A stretch of 64,000 nt of DNA from NCBI RefSeq assembly GCF_020509005.1, contig NC_063012.1, positions 1,054,001-1,118,000 on the forward strand. Direction: 5' to 3'. The notes beneath the pieces were generated by a model. It was not told where the DNA came from and searched no databases. It saw only the letters and a program-made list of their open reading frames with translations. The translations under genes and the position numbers were made by a program. This DNA comes from Fulvia fulva (Eukaryota; Ascomycota; Dothideomycetes; Mycosphaerellales; Mycosphaerellaceae). Shown here piece after piece: positions 9,934 through 21,521 of this stretch (its first letter is position 1; each line of letters starts with the position of its first letter).

Positions 9934-11091
9934 TCACATGCGTGCCCACGGCGCCGGCTGGAAAGACCTCTCACTCCTCAACCGACCCTGCGCGCTCTGC
10001 AAAGCCTCAACCAAGGCCGGCAGCGTCTCCTCCAAAGGCAACGCACACCTCACACCCTCAGCGCCATCAGTTCCCATCGGCACATCCTTGAAAAAGTTCT
10101 CCTCCCCTCTGACCCCTCCTTGATTGACAGCCGCAATAGCCTTCCCCTGCTCCTTCGCCCTCTTAACAAGTCTCCACGCAGAGTACGTCGCCAGCGAGGA
10201 CCCCAAGACCAAAAGCCGACTCGCCTCATCCACTGCGTGCTCGACGTCAAGTTTGACCTGGTTGGGGATGGATTCTCCGAACATGATCACCGCAGGTTTT
10301 AAGATACCTGCTGTGGAGCCAGTAGCCCAGGCGCCGTCGTCGGTGGTCTGAATTTGATCGTTGAGTTCCGTGTTGGCGAGACATTTGGGACAGGGTGGGT
10401 ATCTGAATGTTCCATATTCCACGCCAGGGACATCGACATCTCCATCCGGGTTCGTTTTCAAGCCAAGTTTCCTTCTTTCCGCTGGGTCTTCTGTAGAGAG
10501 TGCGCCGCTTTCCAGCATTTCTGCCAAGAACGCAGACCAGGAGGGATTCATCCGCGAGAGGTCATCCTGAAAGGCGTCGCGGCTATACTCGCTTCGACAT
10601 GTGAGGCAGACTGTGCTGCGGAGGTATCCGTGTAGTTCCAGCGTTTTGAGACTGGGGTGTGCTTTCGGATGGAAAGAGTCGACATTCTGGGTGACGACTT
10701 GGTCTACATGACCCAGCTCTCCTAGCTGGCCAACGGCATAGTGTGCTAGGTTTGGTTTCGAGCGATGAAGGGTCGTCCAGCCCAGGTACGAGCGTGCCCA
10801 GTATCGTTTTCGCGCTTCGTGGGAGGCGGAGAACTCGTGGAAGTAGATGGGTCGGTAGGTCTTGTTTAGGGTGTAGGTGCCATTTGTGCCTCTATAGTCT
10901 GCGAGGCCGGAGGCTACCGATATGCCTGCGCCAGAGAGGATGAGGGCCTTGCCATTGCTATTGTCGTTGTGTCGCGTTGCAGACAGGAAGTTGTGCAGTG
11001 CTTCGATGGCGCCAGTGAGGTTTGCTGCGGTGGGTGGTATTACCGTTGGGCTGGGTAGAGGCGCTGTGTAGGGTATGCGCATCAATGGCAT
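9934..11091 (-). CDS. Sirtuin (SIR2 family, class II/SIRT4-like) NAD-dependent deacylase
   Basis: 385 residues, single exon. All sirtuin landmarks are present: NAD-binding GAGIS at 54-58 followed by GLADYRG, TQNVD at 134-138, catalytic His in LELHG (His154), zinc cysteines CLTC (162, 165) and CPKC (234, 237), and the distal GSSL and AVNQG nucleotide-site motifs. GAGISxxSGLxDYR with this spacing resembles class II (SIRT4) enzymes, which are mostly mitochondrial deacylases/ADP-ribosyltransferases. The N-terminus is short, with only one Arg, so a mitochondrial presequence is not obvious. It converges with the EF-hand gene (about 150 bp between stops). Substrate cannot be told from sequence. Confidence 0.87.
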   Translation of the reverse strand: MPLMRIPYTAPLPSPTVIPPTAANLTGAIEALHNFLSATRHNDNSNGKALILSGAGISVASGLADYRGTNGTYTLNKTYRPIYFHEFSASHEARKRYWARSYLGWTTLHRSKPNLAHYAVGQLGELGHVDQVVTQNVDSFHPKAHPSLKTLELHGYLRSTVCLTCRSEYSRDAFQDDLSRMNPSWSAFLAEMLESGALSTEDPAERRKLGLKTNPDGDVDVPGVEYGTFRYPPCPKCLANTELNDQIQTTDDGAWATGSTAGILKPAVIMFGESIPNQVKLDVEHAVDEASRLLVLGSSLATYSAWRLVKRAKEQGKAIAAVNQGGVRGEENFFKDVPMGTDGAEGVRCALPLEETLPALVEALQSAQGRLRSERSFQPAPWARM

Positions 11092-12305
11092 GGCATTACT
11101 GCCATGAACGATGGAACAACGGCAGGTCTCTCATGCCTGCTGCAAAACGTTGAAGCTATGCCGAGTCGTTGTCGTCACTTGCCGGAATTGCTTGGCCGGC
11201 TCTAGCGTGCCAATTCAGTGGTAATGATAGCCCGTGCCGTCTGTAGGCAGTGTAGGGCTCCTCGCTTGTGCCTGGAGGCTGTTCGGCAGAAATGGATAGA
11301 GTCGAGCCGTTACCTGTAGCCCCTTATGCTGATCTGAGCGATCGGCTCTCACTCCGATCAGAGAGACTTCTCGTTCTGCTTCGTATGATGTGCTGTGCAT
11401 CGTTGGACACATTTCATGCACTGCCGATATTGGCTCACGCATCTTGGAACAACCGGCTGCTGTGCTCCCGGATGCACGAGAACATCACGTCGCCGCACGA
11501 GCCGAGGTGCTCCAGAACGACAGGGCCTGCTGCCGACAGCCATCCCAGTTCCCAGATCGCGCTTCCAACTTCTCATACTGCGGGCCGCTTCCATATGTCA
11601 TCAATCTTATTGCTGCAATAGCATGCCAACCTTCTTACAGGCAGAGCCAACCCGGGCGCTTGTTGGACCACGTTGTTGGGAAGGTCATGGCTTGCGGCAA
11701 ACCTCTTGTGGCGTGAGTGGTGGTCCCGATAGAATTGGGGCTCATCTATTAAGATCCAGGATCATTGCAGCCACCCGCCTCTAGTCGCAGCAACTCGCAC
11801 GAGATCCAGCCCGCGGGAGGCAGCGCGAGAATGCGCTTCGCTAGGATCTGTCGAAACGATACGCCGACGTGCGGAGGGTTTCACACCTCAGCCGTGTACC
11901 TGCACTTCCTGGCAAACAAGCCTCCTTTGCGCTTCATCGTCACACTCTGTGGCGGCCATTGATCATGCTCGATCACGAGAGCAATTTGGCCGGAAGTAGT
12001 TCAAGGACGAGGTATATCTGATGCATGTACGCTGTGCCATGTGCGACTAGCAATCCAGTAGGAAGCAAAGCCAAAGCCAAAGCCTGTAGGCGATGATGTG
12101 CCTACTGCGGTCTGTCCCTTTGACTTCCTCCTCCCCGTCTTGTGCCGCTCATAACGTCCACCTATTCGGGCAGAGCCTCGAGCGCTATATCATGGCTGTC
12201 CGAGCTCAACATGACAGACTGCAGTCCTCCACCCGCCTCGACATCGTAACCACCATGCTTGGCCCACGAAGGAGTGCTGGCGATGTGTCGAAGCAGAATG
12301 CCAGG
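11092..12305. other. Gene-poor interval
   Basis: About 1.2 kb upstream of the sirtuin gene and of the next plus-strand gene. Short overlapping ORFs occur in several frames (for example 11395-11784) but show no protein-like composition or recognisable motif. I see only a short GCCAAA/AAGCC repetition at about 12066-12085. Probably promoter and 5' UTR sequence for both flanking genes. Confidence 0.4.
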
Positions 12306-14083
12306 ATGTTTGGTCTGCGGCACGATAGTCTGCTTTCGAGCGTGGACGATCGGCATAGTCGACGCTTAGCAGAACAAGCTCCTGTGCGCCACGATATAAC
12401 TCCGAGGACTAGCAGAAGTAAGTCCATACCATTCTATCGTCATTGCAACTACCGTCGAAGGTGTTGCGGGTATAGATTAAAGATGCTAAAGGAAAGCTCG
12501 CAGAACCAGTTGCACCATCTGGCCGTTATGGAGTTTCAGCGCGAGAGAAAGAGCTGCCCCCAATGCCTTCCGCCGCGGTCGAGCAGCAGCAAAATGCAAG
12601 CACGCCGCCCACAACAAAGGCATGCTCGCCACGTTCCAGCCCTCCCTCGAAGCTCACACTGCACAGCTCGAATGGCTTCACAGCACTTCCAAGCCCAGAT
12701 TTGAAACAGCGAATATGTGACACTCGTGCAAACAGTACCGCCACGCTTATACAGGTACCACTCGATAGCCGGGAGCCGATTTCACCGACACCCACCACTC
12801 CTTGGACCATGGGCAACAAACCATCGAGCATCGGCGGCGGCAGTCCGACACCTGACGACGAGTCCAATCACAGTGTTATCCGTACTCACACCAGGCGTGG
12901 CTCCAAACAGCATGTGTCGCGGAAGGGCTCGTTCGGAAACGTCTTCAAGCGCATCGACAGCAAGAGCCCACTGCCCCGCGATGTCACGAACAGTGTCATG
13001 TCCATCTTGCATCCGAGCGGCACCCACAAGAAGACCGACAGCTGCGCGTTAGAAGACGATGCCGCCGACGAGAGCGCGCCTGCCAACCCGTTCCTGGACC
13101 AGCCGGAACACCACGATACCCGGTACCCTGACAGCTCGAAGGTGAACTCGACGTCGACCACGACCATGACGGAGAGCAAAGCAGAGTTACCCCTGAGTGC
13201 TGGGACCACGATCCGCCACCATAGGTCTGAAGATCGATTACACTCAAGCAGGTCTCAACTCGATGGAGCGGACGACACCAAGGACCTGCCACCTCTTCCA
13301 CCTTCGGAGGATGAAGTGCTATCGCCAACACTGCCTGCACCTTCACCTTTGCCGGAAGACAGCCCGCACAAGTATGGCCTGAGAGATAAGATTGACACGC
13401 CAGAACCACCGAAAGAGGCTGTTCAGGAACTCTCCGTCGCGAAGATGCGACGGAAAAGCAGTGGTCTGGAAATCTTCAACGTATGTCCAAGTCGCCAGCC
13501 AATCATTCAGGTCTAGCTAACACAAACCCAGGAGGCAAAAAGCTTGCAGTCTGCACAGTCGTTCCTCAACGGTCTCAGCACAGCTCGAAGACGAGCCGAG
13601 TCTCAGATTGAAATGAGGACCACCGATATGACCGACTCGGCATATACCACCACCACAAGTGGCACAACAAGACCGGCCTCGTCACATCCATCCTCGTCAC
13701 ACGCGCGATCAAAGTACAAGGACAGCGATGGTCGTCGGGAAGGGAAGCAAATCAAGTCATCAGGCTTTGCGTATTGTCGCCCACTGACCCTCGCCCAAAC
13801 CAAATGTTGGCGTGGGCACAACAAGCTGCTACCAAGTCGGAACAAACACGCTCCTGTCGAATGTGCAGTATGTCACATTGACCACGATGGAGATCACTTC
13901 AGCTGCTCCTGGTGTGCGATTAGGATGTGCATATACTGTCGCAAGGACTTTGCTGCTCGTGGCATGGTGGCGCTGAAGGAGCGTATACGCAAGGCTGAGC
14001 TTGGTGATGCCGAGGACTCCGCGACAAGCTCGAGTGAAAGCCTGCCGGTGCTGATGGTCACTCCCAGCACAAGCTTCGAATAG
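12306..14083 (+). CDS. Fungal protein of unknown function with C-terminal cysteine cluster
   Basis: Proposed exons 12306-12417, 12483-13480 and 13532-14083 (553 residues). The second intron (51 bp, GTATGT...TAGCTAAC...CCCAG) is clear. The first (12418-12482, donor GTAAGT) rests on frame: protein-like coding sequence continues upstream of the ATG at 12563 (GRYGVSAREKELPP) and joins MFGLRHDSLLSS...DITPRTSRS, but the acceptor AAAG is weak. The long middle is Ser/Pro-rich and likely disordered, with a DLPPLPPSEDE motif. The C-terminal 120 residues are ordered: CWRGHNKLLPSRNKHAPVEC, then CHIDHDGDHFSC, CAIRMCIYC, eight Cys and several His in about 60 residues, probably a zinc-binding fold. No family recognised; function unknown. 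Confidence 0.6.
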
Positions 14084-15164
14084 GAACAGAAGCTGGCCAA
14101 CGCTTATGCTTGATGATTACGGACACCACGAGGAGACTTGGCGAAATTGGAGCGAGATGTGTTAAAAGCCGGCTGATATGTTTAGCAAAGGATTGTCGGC
14201 AGATGATGCGCCAGGATACTTTTGTTTGGAGGAGGCATTATACCCGCTGTACGCGACAACTCGATGTACGTTTAGGAACTGTTGTTTATACTGGATTCAT
14301 CTGCAGAGGCTGGTGCCTTCGGCATTACGGCATATGATGCATTCGTTCATTCACTCCGTTGCGTATTACTCGTGTTCGTCGCATGGGAACCGAGCTCACA
14401 CAAGCCCTGCGCCACATTTCCCCACGCTTTCGTCCGATTCGATGTGCCTGGACACTCCCCTCGATACTTCCCCGGACCCCAGCTCGCCGGCCTGACCCCA
14501 CTTACCCATCAAGATTCTAACCAAAACCTCATCAATATCAAATATCTTGCACGTCACCGTTGTGCCCACGAGTGCGCGGAGAACAAAGATGCTAGGGTGT
14601 CTTCAAAGCGCAATATGAAGTTGTAGTACAGTAGTAAAAGTGTTAATTAAAGTGTAGCCAAATCGGCGAGCTGGGGTCAGAGGAAGTGCTGAGGGGACAC
14701 TCCTCGAGCGACGCATCTCCCCCAATGCCAATGCCAGCAATTGCACTGCCCAACAAAGCCTCCAGGGGTCATGTCGGATTCTCAGCATTTCGGTAGCATG
14801 CGCGTATATCCTCTCACGACAAGGATGCGTTGGCTGACAAACGGCGTACTTTTCAACACGCTTCCGAGATGCTGAGAAGCCTAAATGGCCCCTGTAGATG
14901 TTACATTACGTGACACGTCGCCGCCTCTACGGACTATCATCGCATCGCTATACTGGACCGCAGCGTCATGGTAGGCAGCGGGAAAGCGCACTTGAGACAC
15001 GGACGTTCATAACCTTCTTTCGACGTTGCGAATCAGTGATTGTCGTTGGCCAGTACTACTCCAAGACTTGGACGATCCCTTCGCCTTCACCTTGGCACTA
15101 CGAGTGGTACATGTACCTTCTACGACGAACAGAAACAGATCACATCAATATTTCATCATAGACT
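14084..15164. other. Intergenic region containing MITE copy 2
   Basis: About 1.1 kb between two plus-strand genes. It holds the MITE-like element at 14459-14694. The rest has no convincing coding sequence; 14900-15164 is presumably the promoter and 5' UTR of the DUF2985 gene. Confidence 0.45.
14459..14694. mobile_element. MITE-like element, copy 2 (236 bp, 9-bp TSD)
   Basis: Same family as 4230-4529 in opposite orientation. The left end starts CCTCGATACTTCC and the right end, on the other strand, starts CCTCAGCACTTCC; the inverted repeats continue into GACCCCAGCTCGCCG. A perfect 9-bp target duplication GGACACTCC is at 14450-14458 and 14695-14703. Shared interior words include TGCGCGGAGAACAAAGATG. 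It is about 65 bp shorter than copy 1, mainly lacking the GC-rich block at 4365-4425 of copy 1. No ORF or transposase. Confidence 0.82.
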
Positions 15165-16559
15165 ATGGCTTCATCAACAACGCCATCTTCGCCGACGGCA
15201 GGCCGACGACGAGGCACATCGATAGCCAGCGTTACACAAAGCATAGTCACGACTGCCGGGAATGTCCTCAACAGCGACCCTCCGCCCGGATTCCTGGCCG
15301 CTACAGCAGAGATTGCCAGTCAAGCGCCGACAATTCCAGAGATCAGGAGGAGTAGCACGGGAGAGTTGTCAGGAGGGAGGAGACGCAGCTCAAGCGGGAC
15401 AAGGAGACTATCGCGCGGATCGAAAGACGTGAAGAAAGCTCAAGAGCAGGGAAACAATGCGAATACACTTTCGACGTTTCCTGCGCTGAGCGAAGTGCCC
15501 TCGCACCTGAGTAGTGTGCCTTCAGACGCCCGGACGAATGCGATCGCGCCGAAACCGGTCGATGACAGTCAAACACTTGGCTGGACATCCGACGATTCGA
15601 AGCAGGAATCCAACGAAGTACGTCCACTCGACAATAAGCACAAAGTCTATGCAAACGGCTACGTACCTCCACCCAAGCTCCCATGGACAACATCGACCGT
15701 GATTGGCCTCAAAGCATTCTGGAAATGGTTTTTGACCCCCTTCGGCTTCCTTGTCACTCTCTATGGCCTGAACGTGGTAGCATGGGGTGGCATGCTCTTC
15801 CTACTTCTGTGCAATGCAAGTCCGGCAATGTGCTGGACCTCAGATGGTCAAGGCGGCAAATTCTTCGACTGCAACGACATCAATTCGCCGCGCAGAAAGT
15901 GGATCGAATGGGATTCCCAGATCCTGAACGCTCTATTCTGCGTGACTGGGTTTGGACTGGTACCGTGGCGGTTCCGGGATCTGTACTACTCACTCTGCTA
16001 TCGGTTCACTAGCGAAAGTAAGCAAGGAAGAGAGAAGAAGATGTATGGACTGCGAAAGCTTGCGGCTCATTATCGTAGCTGGTATCGCCTTCCTGGGTCA
16101 GAGACCTTGGATGCTATCGTAAAGCCGGATGAGGTTTTGGATTCTGATCTGCGGCTACCATTGCCAGCTTCGAAGAGACCTAACGATCCTCCTACTGGTG
16201 AGAGAGCGCCGCCCACACCCATCTGGAAGGTCGACTTCTTCATCTGGTGTCAAGTGTGGAATACGTTCTTCCAGTGCTGTCTGTGTGGCTTCATGTGGGG
16301 ACTGAACCGACACGACCGACCTTCATGGTCTACTGGTCTGTTCGTCGCATTGGCATGCGGCGTTGCTGGAGTCGGAGGGCTCGTATCCTTCTTGGAAGGC
16401 AAGAAAGTGAAGCGTATTGAGGGTGTTCTACCTTCTGCTGCGGTACAGAAAGTCCTGGCTGCGAGACATGACCCCGAGCTAGGTCTACAGCAGACACGGA
16501 CGGAGCAGGAATCGATACACGTGAGGCAGGAAAAGAGTGGAAATGAAGTCCACCAGTAG
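15165..16559 (+). CDS. DUF2985 family fungal integral membrane protein
   Basis: 464 residues, single exon. Residues 1-165 are Ser/Thr/Arg-rich and probably cytoplasmic and disordered. Then come membrane segments: FLVTLYGLNVVAWGGMLFLL (about 195-215), ILNALFCVTGFGLVPW (about 250-268), a pair near 360-405 (FFIWCQVWNTFFQCCLCGFM and GLFVALACGVAGVGGLVSFL). The signature FFDCNDINSPRRKWIEWDSQ followed by ILNALFCVTGFGL and PWRFRDLYY matches DUF2985 proteins of filamentous fungi. Function is not established for the family. The C-terminus ends with a basic/acidic tail. It is followed by CLU1 on the same strand. Confidence 0.8.
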   Translation: MASSTTPSSPTAGRRRGTSIASVTQSIVTTAGNVLNSDPPPGFLAATAEIASQAPTIPEIRRSSTGELSGGRRRSSSGTRRLSRGSKDVKKAQEQGNNANTLSTFPALSEVPSHLSSVPSDARTNAIAPKPVDDSQTLGWTSDDSKQESNEVRPLDNKHKVYANGYVPPPKLPWTTSTVIGLKAFWKWFLTPFGFLVTLYGLNVVAWGGMLFLLLCNASPAMCWTSDGQGGKFFDCNDINSPRRKWIEWDSQILNALFCVTGFGLVPWRFRDLYYSLCYRFTSESKQGREKKMYGLRKLAAHYRSWYRLPGSETLDAIVKPDEVLDSDLRLPLPASKRPNDPPTGERAPPTPIWKVDFFIWCQVWNTFFQCCLCGFMWGLNRHDRPSWSTGLFVALACGVAGVGGLVSFLEGKKVKRIEGVLPSAAVQKVLAARHDPELGLQQTRTEQESIHVRQEKSGNEVHQ

Positions 16560-16989
16560 CTTGGAACATCCAACAGCTTGTTTGTGTTTAGCGTAGGCGT
16601 CTCGGCATATCGGGAAATGCTGCAGCAAGAACAGCAGCCTTGTACAGTTGGTTCAACACCAAACCGAGACTGCATCAAGAAGAGATCACGATCTTGTATC
16701 AACAACGTCGCCTGACATTGCCGTAGACAGTATCTTTCTTGTCCGTATTCCCTGTCAGCCGAATTGTCCCGAAGCAGCTCCCGTCCAAAGATCAGCGAAC
16801 CTTATTTTTGCGGGTGTGCAGAGACTCCCGGCTGGAGTTTTGTGTCTTCTACATCACCACACTTCTGTACAGTATCGCCGTGTGTGTTTGTAATAGTAGC
16901 TTCTTTTCGTCGGGTGTGGCTTCATTCATCTTCATTTCGACCAGCGTATCGCGCGCGGACAGCATAGCAAAGTCGACGATCAAGCAAGC
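16560..16989. other. Intergenic/promoter region of CLU1
   Basis: 430 bp with no coding signal. Presumably the 3' end of the DUF2985 transcript and the promoter/5' UTR of CLU1; no named element seen. Confidence 0.4.
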
Positions 16990-19900
16990 ATGGCTGCCGG
17001 TAATGACGCCGTGACAAACAGTACGTCCTTTGCCATTGGCTTAGAGCAAATTGTCCAGACGAGGCTGCGATCATCATTGATTGATAGGTTACCGAGACTG
17101 ACATCAAATAGCGACTGGAAACGCACCAGCATCAAGCAAAACCGAAGCAAACGGCGCAAACGAAGCTCACGCGCCACCAGAGACGAACGGCACATCGACC
17201 AACGGATCCTCCGACGATGCGACAACGGCTCAGGAAGATGGCGAGGCAGCAGGGCAGCCGGTGGATAATGTCTTCCAGCTTACCATCAAGCTGCCTCATG
17301 CGCCAGGGCAGACACAGATAATGGTGTCCAGTCAAGAGCAGGTGCAGGACATTCGCCAATCAATTGTGGACACATCGCATACTTTCCAGTACTCTTGCTT
17401 CCACCTCGAGCACAAGGGCAAGCGCATCAACGACTTTGTTGAACTGTCAGAGGTCGAGGACATTGTGGCAGACCCAGTATGCACGCTGGTGGAGGACCCA
17501 TACACCGAGGCGCAGGCGCGGATGCATGTTGTGCGCGTGAGGGAGCTCATCGGAGCTGCTGGAGATAGGACAGACCTGGTGACTGGAATCGACGCGGGCA
17601 CCAGCTTGTGCGATAGCGTGGAGCTTCCTAGCAGCAACAGCAAGGACGATGGAACCAACCCAGTGAGCCAGTACGATCTCAACGCGCCAGGATCGATATC
17701 CACTCTGCTACCGCGTCAGCGAGAGCCTGCGCCAAAGACTGTGAAGAGCATATCACTGTCAGTCTGGAATCCTCCTCCCTACAACCTGCGAGACCGAGGC
17801 CACCTGCTCTATCTTCAGGTCGTGACCAACGAAGGCGAGCAGCACTACATTACCTCGCACGTCTCTGGCTTCTACGTCAACAAGTCTACGAACAACAAGT
17901 TTGACCCTGCACCACGCAGCTCACCCAAATCTGCTTCAGAGCACTCTCTCATCAACCTCCTTGCCAAGATCTCACCTTCTTTCGATGCGTCGTTCAGGCG
18001 TCTGCAAGAGTACAACGGCCAGAGAGATCCTTTGGCTTCGTACCAATTGTCGAACAGCATTCCTGCAGCACCTTGGCTCGTGTCGCCTTCGACTGTTCAA
18101 AACCACCAAGCTGATCTTACACGAACTCAGGAGGCGTATCTGCTTGCTGGAGCTGAGAATGCAGAGACTCTTCGTGACTGGAACGAGGAATTTCAATCGA
18201 CCCGGGAACTGCCTAAGGAGACTGTCCAGGATCGGGTATTCCGCGAACGACTTACCAGCAAGCTCTTCGCCGAGTACAACGAGGCCGCTGTACGTGGTGC
18301 ATGTCTGGTCGCAAGGGGTGAGGTCCAGCCTTTGAACCCTACCGAGGCGAGGGACGCTCAAATCTTCGTCTACAACAACGTCTTCTACTCATTCGGAGCA
18401 GACGGTGTTGGCACTTTCGCCAGCGATGGCGGTGACGAAGCAGCACGCGTTGCTACAGGTAAGGATGTGCAGGGTGTCAAGGCTGTGAACCAACTTGACA
18501 TCAATGGCCTCTTCACACCTGGTACCGTTGTCGTCGACTACCTCGGTAAGCGTGTCGTTGGTCAGAGCATCGTTCCAGGCATCTTCAAGCAGCGAGAACC
18601 TGGTGAGCACCAGATCGACTATGGAGGTGTCGAGGGTAAAGATGTGATCGCGACTCACAAGTCATTCGTGCAGCCCTTCAGCGAGCTTAGTAAGGCTATG
18701 CGCGTGAAGAAGCATGCGGTCTGGGACAAGGAATTGAAGAAGCATGATCTCGAAGCCAGTGTAGAGACAAAGGGTCTGCTTGGTACTGATGGACGCAAGT
18801 ATGTGCTCGATCTTTACAGAGTTACACCACTGGACGTCGCATGGCTCGAGAAGCACCGAGGAGACGACCAGACAGACGAGAACCGCTACCCACACCGGAT
18901 GACAGTGCTGCGATCGGAGCTTGTTGATGCTTACCGGATCGTGAAGATGCGGGAGTACGTGTCTAAAGAGTTGGAGAAGAAGCGAGCCGAGGAGGCACAG
19001 GCCAGTGCCGGTGCTGAGAAGTCGCTCACACATGGAGATCACGAGAAGGAGGCAAACGGCGACGCCGTTGCTAAGAAGGATGACGAAGAAGAAACGAAGC
19101 CAGCACAGCCAGAGCAAGAGACTGTGGACGTTTCGGGCTTCTCCTTCACCCTCAACCCAGATGTCTTCAGCGGACAGCAGCCTCAATCAGAAGAAGAGAA
19201 GGCGGAATGGGAACAGGATGAGGCTTTGGTACGCACAGTGTGCGAGTACTTAACAGCTGAGGTCATCCCACGACTTGTCCACGACCTACAAGAAGGCGAT
19301 GCAGGCTTTCCAATGGACGGTCAAAGCATGGTCCGGGAAATGCACCGACGGGGTATCAATGTTCGCTACATTGGTGAGCTTGCTCGCCTGTGCGCCGAGA
19401 AGTCCGACAACAAGAGATTGCAAGCTTTGAAGCAGGTCTGCCAGCAAGAGATGGTGGCACGAGCTTTCAAGCATATCCTCAACAAGCAGCTTCGCAAGCT
19501 GCCACCGTGCTTCGCTCAAAGCTGCGTTGCGCACTACCTCAATTGCCTGCTTGGTCGTGAGCTCAACGGCTCTCCAAAGGCCGAGACTGAGGAAGAGCTC
19601 AAGAGCTTGTACCCAGACGTGTCGTTTGACTACGAGAAGGAGACACCAGAGGCGCTGGACAAGGAGATTGGGCGGCAAATATCGCTGCGATACCGCTACG
19701 AATTACAGGACAGCCTTGTACAAGCTGGCAAGCAGTTGCAGATGTTGCGTGAGTTGTCGAATAAGCTCGGCTTCCAGTTCGAAGCGAAAGAGTACGCATT
19801 TACGAAGGAGCACCAGCTTGAGTCTAAGGACTCTTCGGAGTCCCTCAGTGTGCCGCAGACCAACGGTACGCACGCGACAGCCGATGGTGGCAGAAAGAAG

Positions 19901-20995
19901 AGAAAGAAGAAGCAGGCAGATAAGTCTCCAAGCCGTGCTGCTGCATCTACACCAAGGCTGGCACCTACGACCTTCCGCCCGGACAATGTCTTGAACATCG
20001 TGCCCATGGTGAAGGAAGCATCGCCGAAGAGTGTCCTCGCCGAGGAAGCGCTTGAGGCTGGTCGTATGAGCATTCAGCAAGATCAGAAGGAGCTTGGCCA
20101 AGAGCTGCTCCTCGAGAGCTTGAGCTTGCACGAGCAGATCTACGGTATCCTGCATCCGGAAGTGGCTCGTGTGTACTATGCATTGTCGACGATGTACTAC
20201 GGTTTGGACGAGAAGAACGCAGCAGTCGAACTTGCCAAGAAGGCTGTGATTGTGTCCGAGCGCACACTTGGTGTGGACGATGCCGAGACAGTGTTGGCGT
20301 ACCTCAACCTCAGCTTGTTCGAGCACGCTATCGGCAACACTAAGAACGCTCTTGCGTATGTTAAGCATGCGCTGGACCTGTGGAAGATCGTCTATGGTGT
20401 TCGTCACCCAGACTCGATCACCACTATCAACAACGCTGCCGTGATGCTGCAGACTTTGAAGCAGTTCCACGAGTCACGGCTGTGGTTCGAGGCATCGCTA
20501 GACATCTGTGAGGACGTTGCTGGCAGACAGTCCATCAACACTGCAACGCTATTGTTCCAGCTTGCACAGGCGTTGGCACTGGACCAGGATCCAAAGGCTG
20601 CGGTCGCCAAGATGCGTGAGAGCTACAGCATCTTCAAGGCTGAGCTTGGACCGGAGAACCAGAACACCAAGGAGGCCGAGATGTGGCTCGAGACTCTCAC
20701 ACACAACGCTGTGAACCAAGCCAAGCAGGCGAATATCCTCCAGAACCGCCGCGTCTTGCTTTCCAGGAACGGCAGGACGTCACGAGTTGCTATGGGCACG
20801 AGACCACAGCCTCCGGTAGGCCAGACAGCTGCAGCACCTGCCGTGCAGACTTCAGCATCGACATCATCAGGCAGTGGCGGCATCGATCAGCGCAATCTGG
20901 ATGAACTGCTCAAGTACATCAACGGTGAGAGCAGCAAGCAGACGACGCCGAAGAAGAAGCCAACGAACCCGAAGAGGAGGCAGCAGAAGGCTTAA
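16990..20995 (+). CDS. CLU1: Clustered mitochondria protein Clu1 (eIF3-associated Tif31)
   Basis: Model: exon 1 16990-17020, intron 17021-17111 (91 bp, GTACGT...AATAG), exon 2 17112-20995; 1304 residues, the usual fungal Clu1 size. It starts MAAGNDAVTNTTGNAP; a GTG at 17261 is not the start because coding sequence runs upstream in frame. Order: ubiquitin-like CLU N-terminal domain (VFQLTIKLPHAPGQTQIMV, about 63-140), GSKL-type N-terminal part, CLU domain (about 385-650, with YNNVFYSFG and VDYLGKRVVGQSIVPGI), eIF3 p135-like region (about 740-900), and TPR repeats (about 1005-1180, ARVYYALSTMYYGL, VLAYLNLSLFEHA). Clu1/CLUH binds mRNAs of nuclear-encoded mitochondrial proteins and controls mitochondrial distribution; Tif31 co-purifies with eIF3. 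Internal KRKKKQ basic patch around 940. Confidence 0.93.
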
Positions 20996-21521
20996 GAAGT
21001 TTTGGACGCTTGCTCTTAGACGCTTGGTATAGTTTGACAGCTCTCGACTCGAGTATGCTTATTTGTGGTTATGACGAGGCATTCAATGCATGGTGATACA
21101 AAAAGGAGGGCCGGAAGAGAAGCGTGGATGTAAAGTTTTGTTGCACATGTTCGATCACCACTCTTGGTTAGATACTGTAAAGTATGTACTATATCATGTC
21201 TGTACAGTCTATATTATGTTCTCATCACTTGTACATCATAGTCCTCACATTCACTTCGTTTAGACGAAGCACGTGAGGCGTATCCAGAAGCTTCCATAAC
21301 GCAAGATAAGATTTTCGCTACTGAGTCTATCGGGCTAGTGTGGTGGGACCCTGCGTTCCGAACCACACCAAGTGTTAAACTGAACGTCTCTTTTTGCTGT
21401 GCTACCAGGGATTGCCCAGCCGTATTGTGCCACATTCTGCAGAGCGGCTCTTGGTGCACTCCAGGCTGAGCGAGGATTTCGAGACTTTTGGTTTGCCGGC
21501 GGGAAGTGACTAAGTGCACAT
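20996..21521. other. Intergenic region
   Basis: About 525 bp between CLU1 and the TPR/J-domain gene. The first half is AT-rich (3' UTR-like: TATATCATGTCTGTACAG); nothing else is recognised. Confidence 0.4.

Noticed and set aside
12093..12704. 203-codon plus-strand ORF as a gene of its own
   Set aside because: Only its part from about 12306 to 12417 looks coding and is used as exon 1 of the Cys-cluster gene; the remainder is replaced by the better frame starting after the intron.
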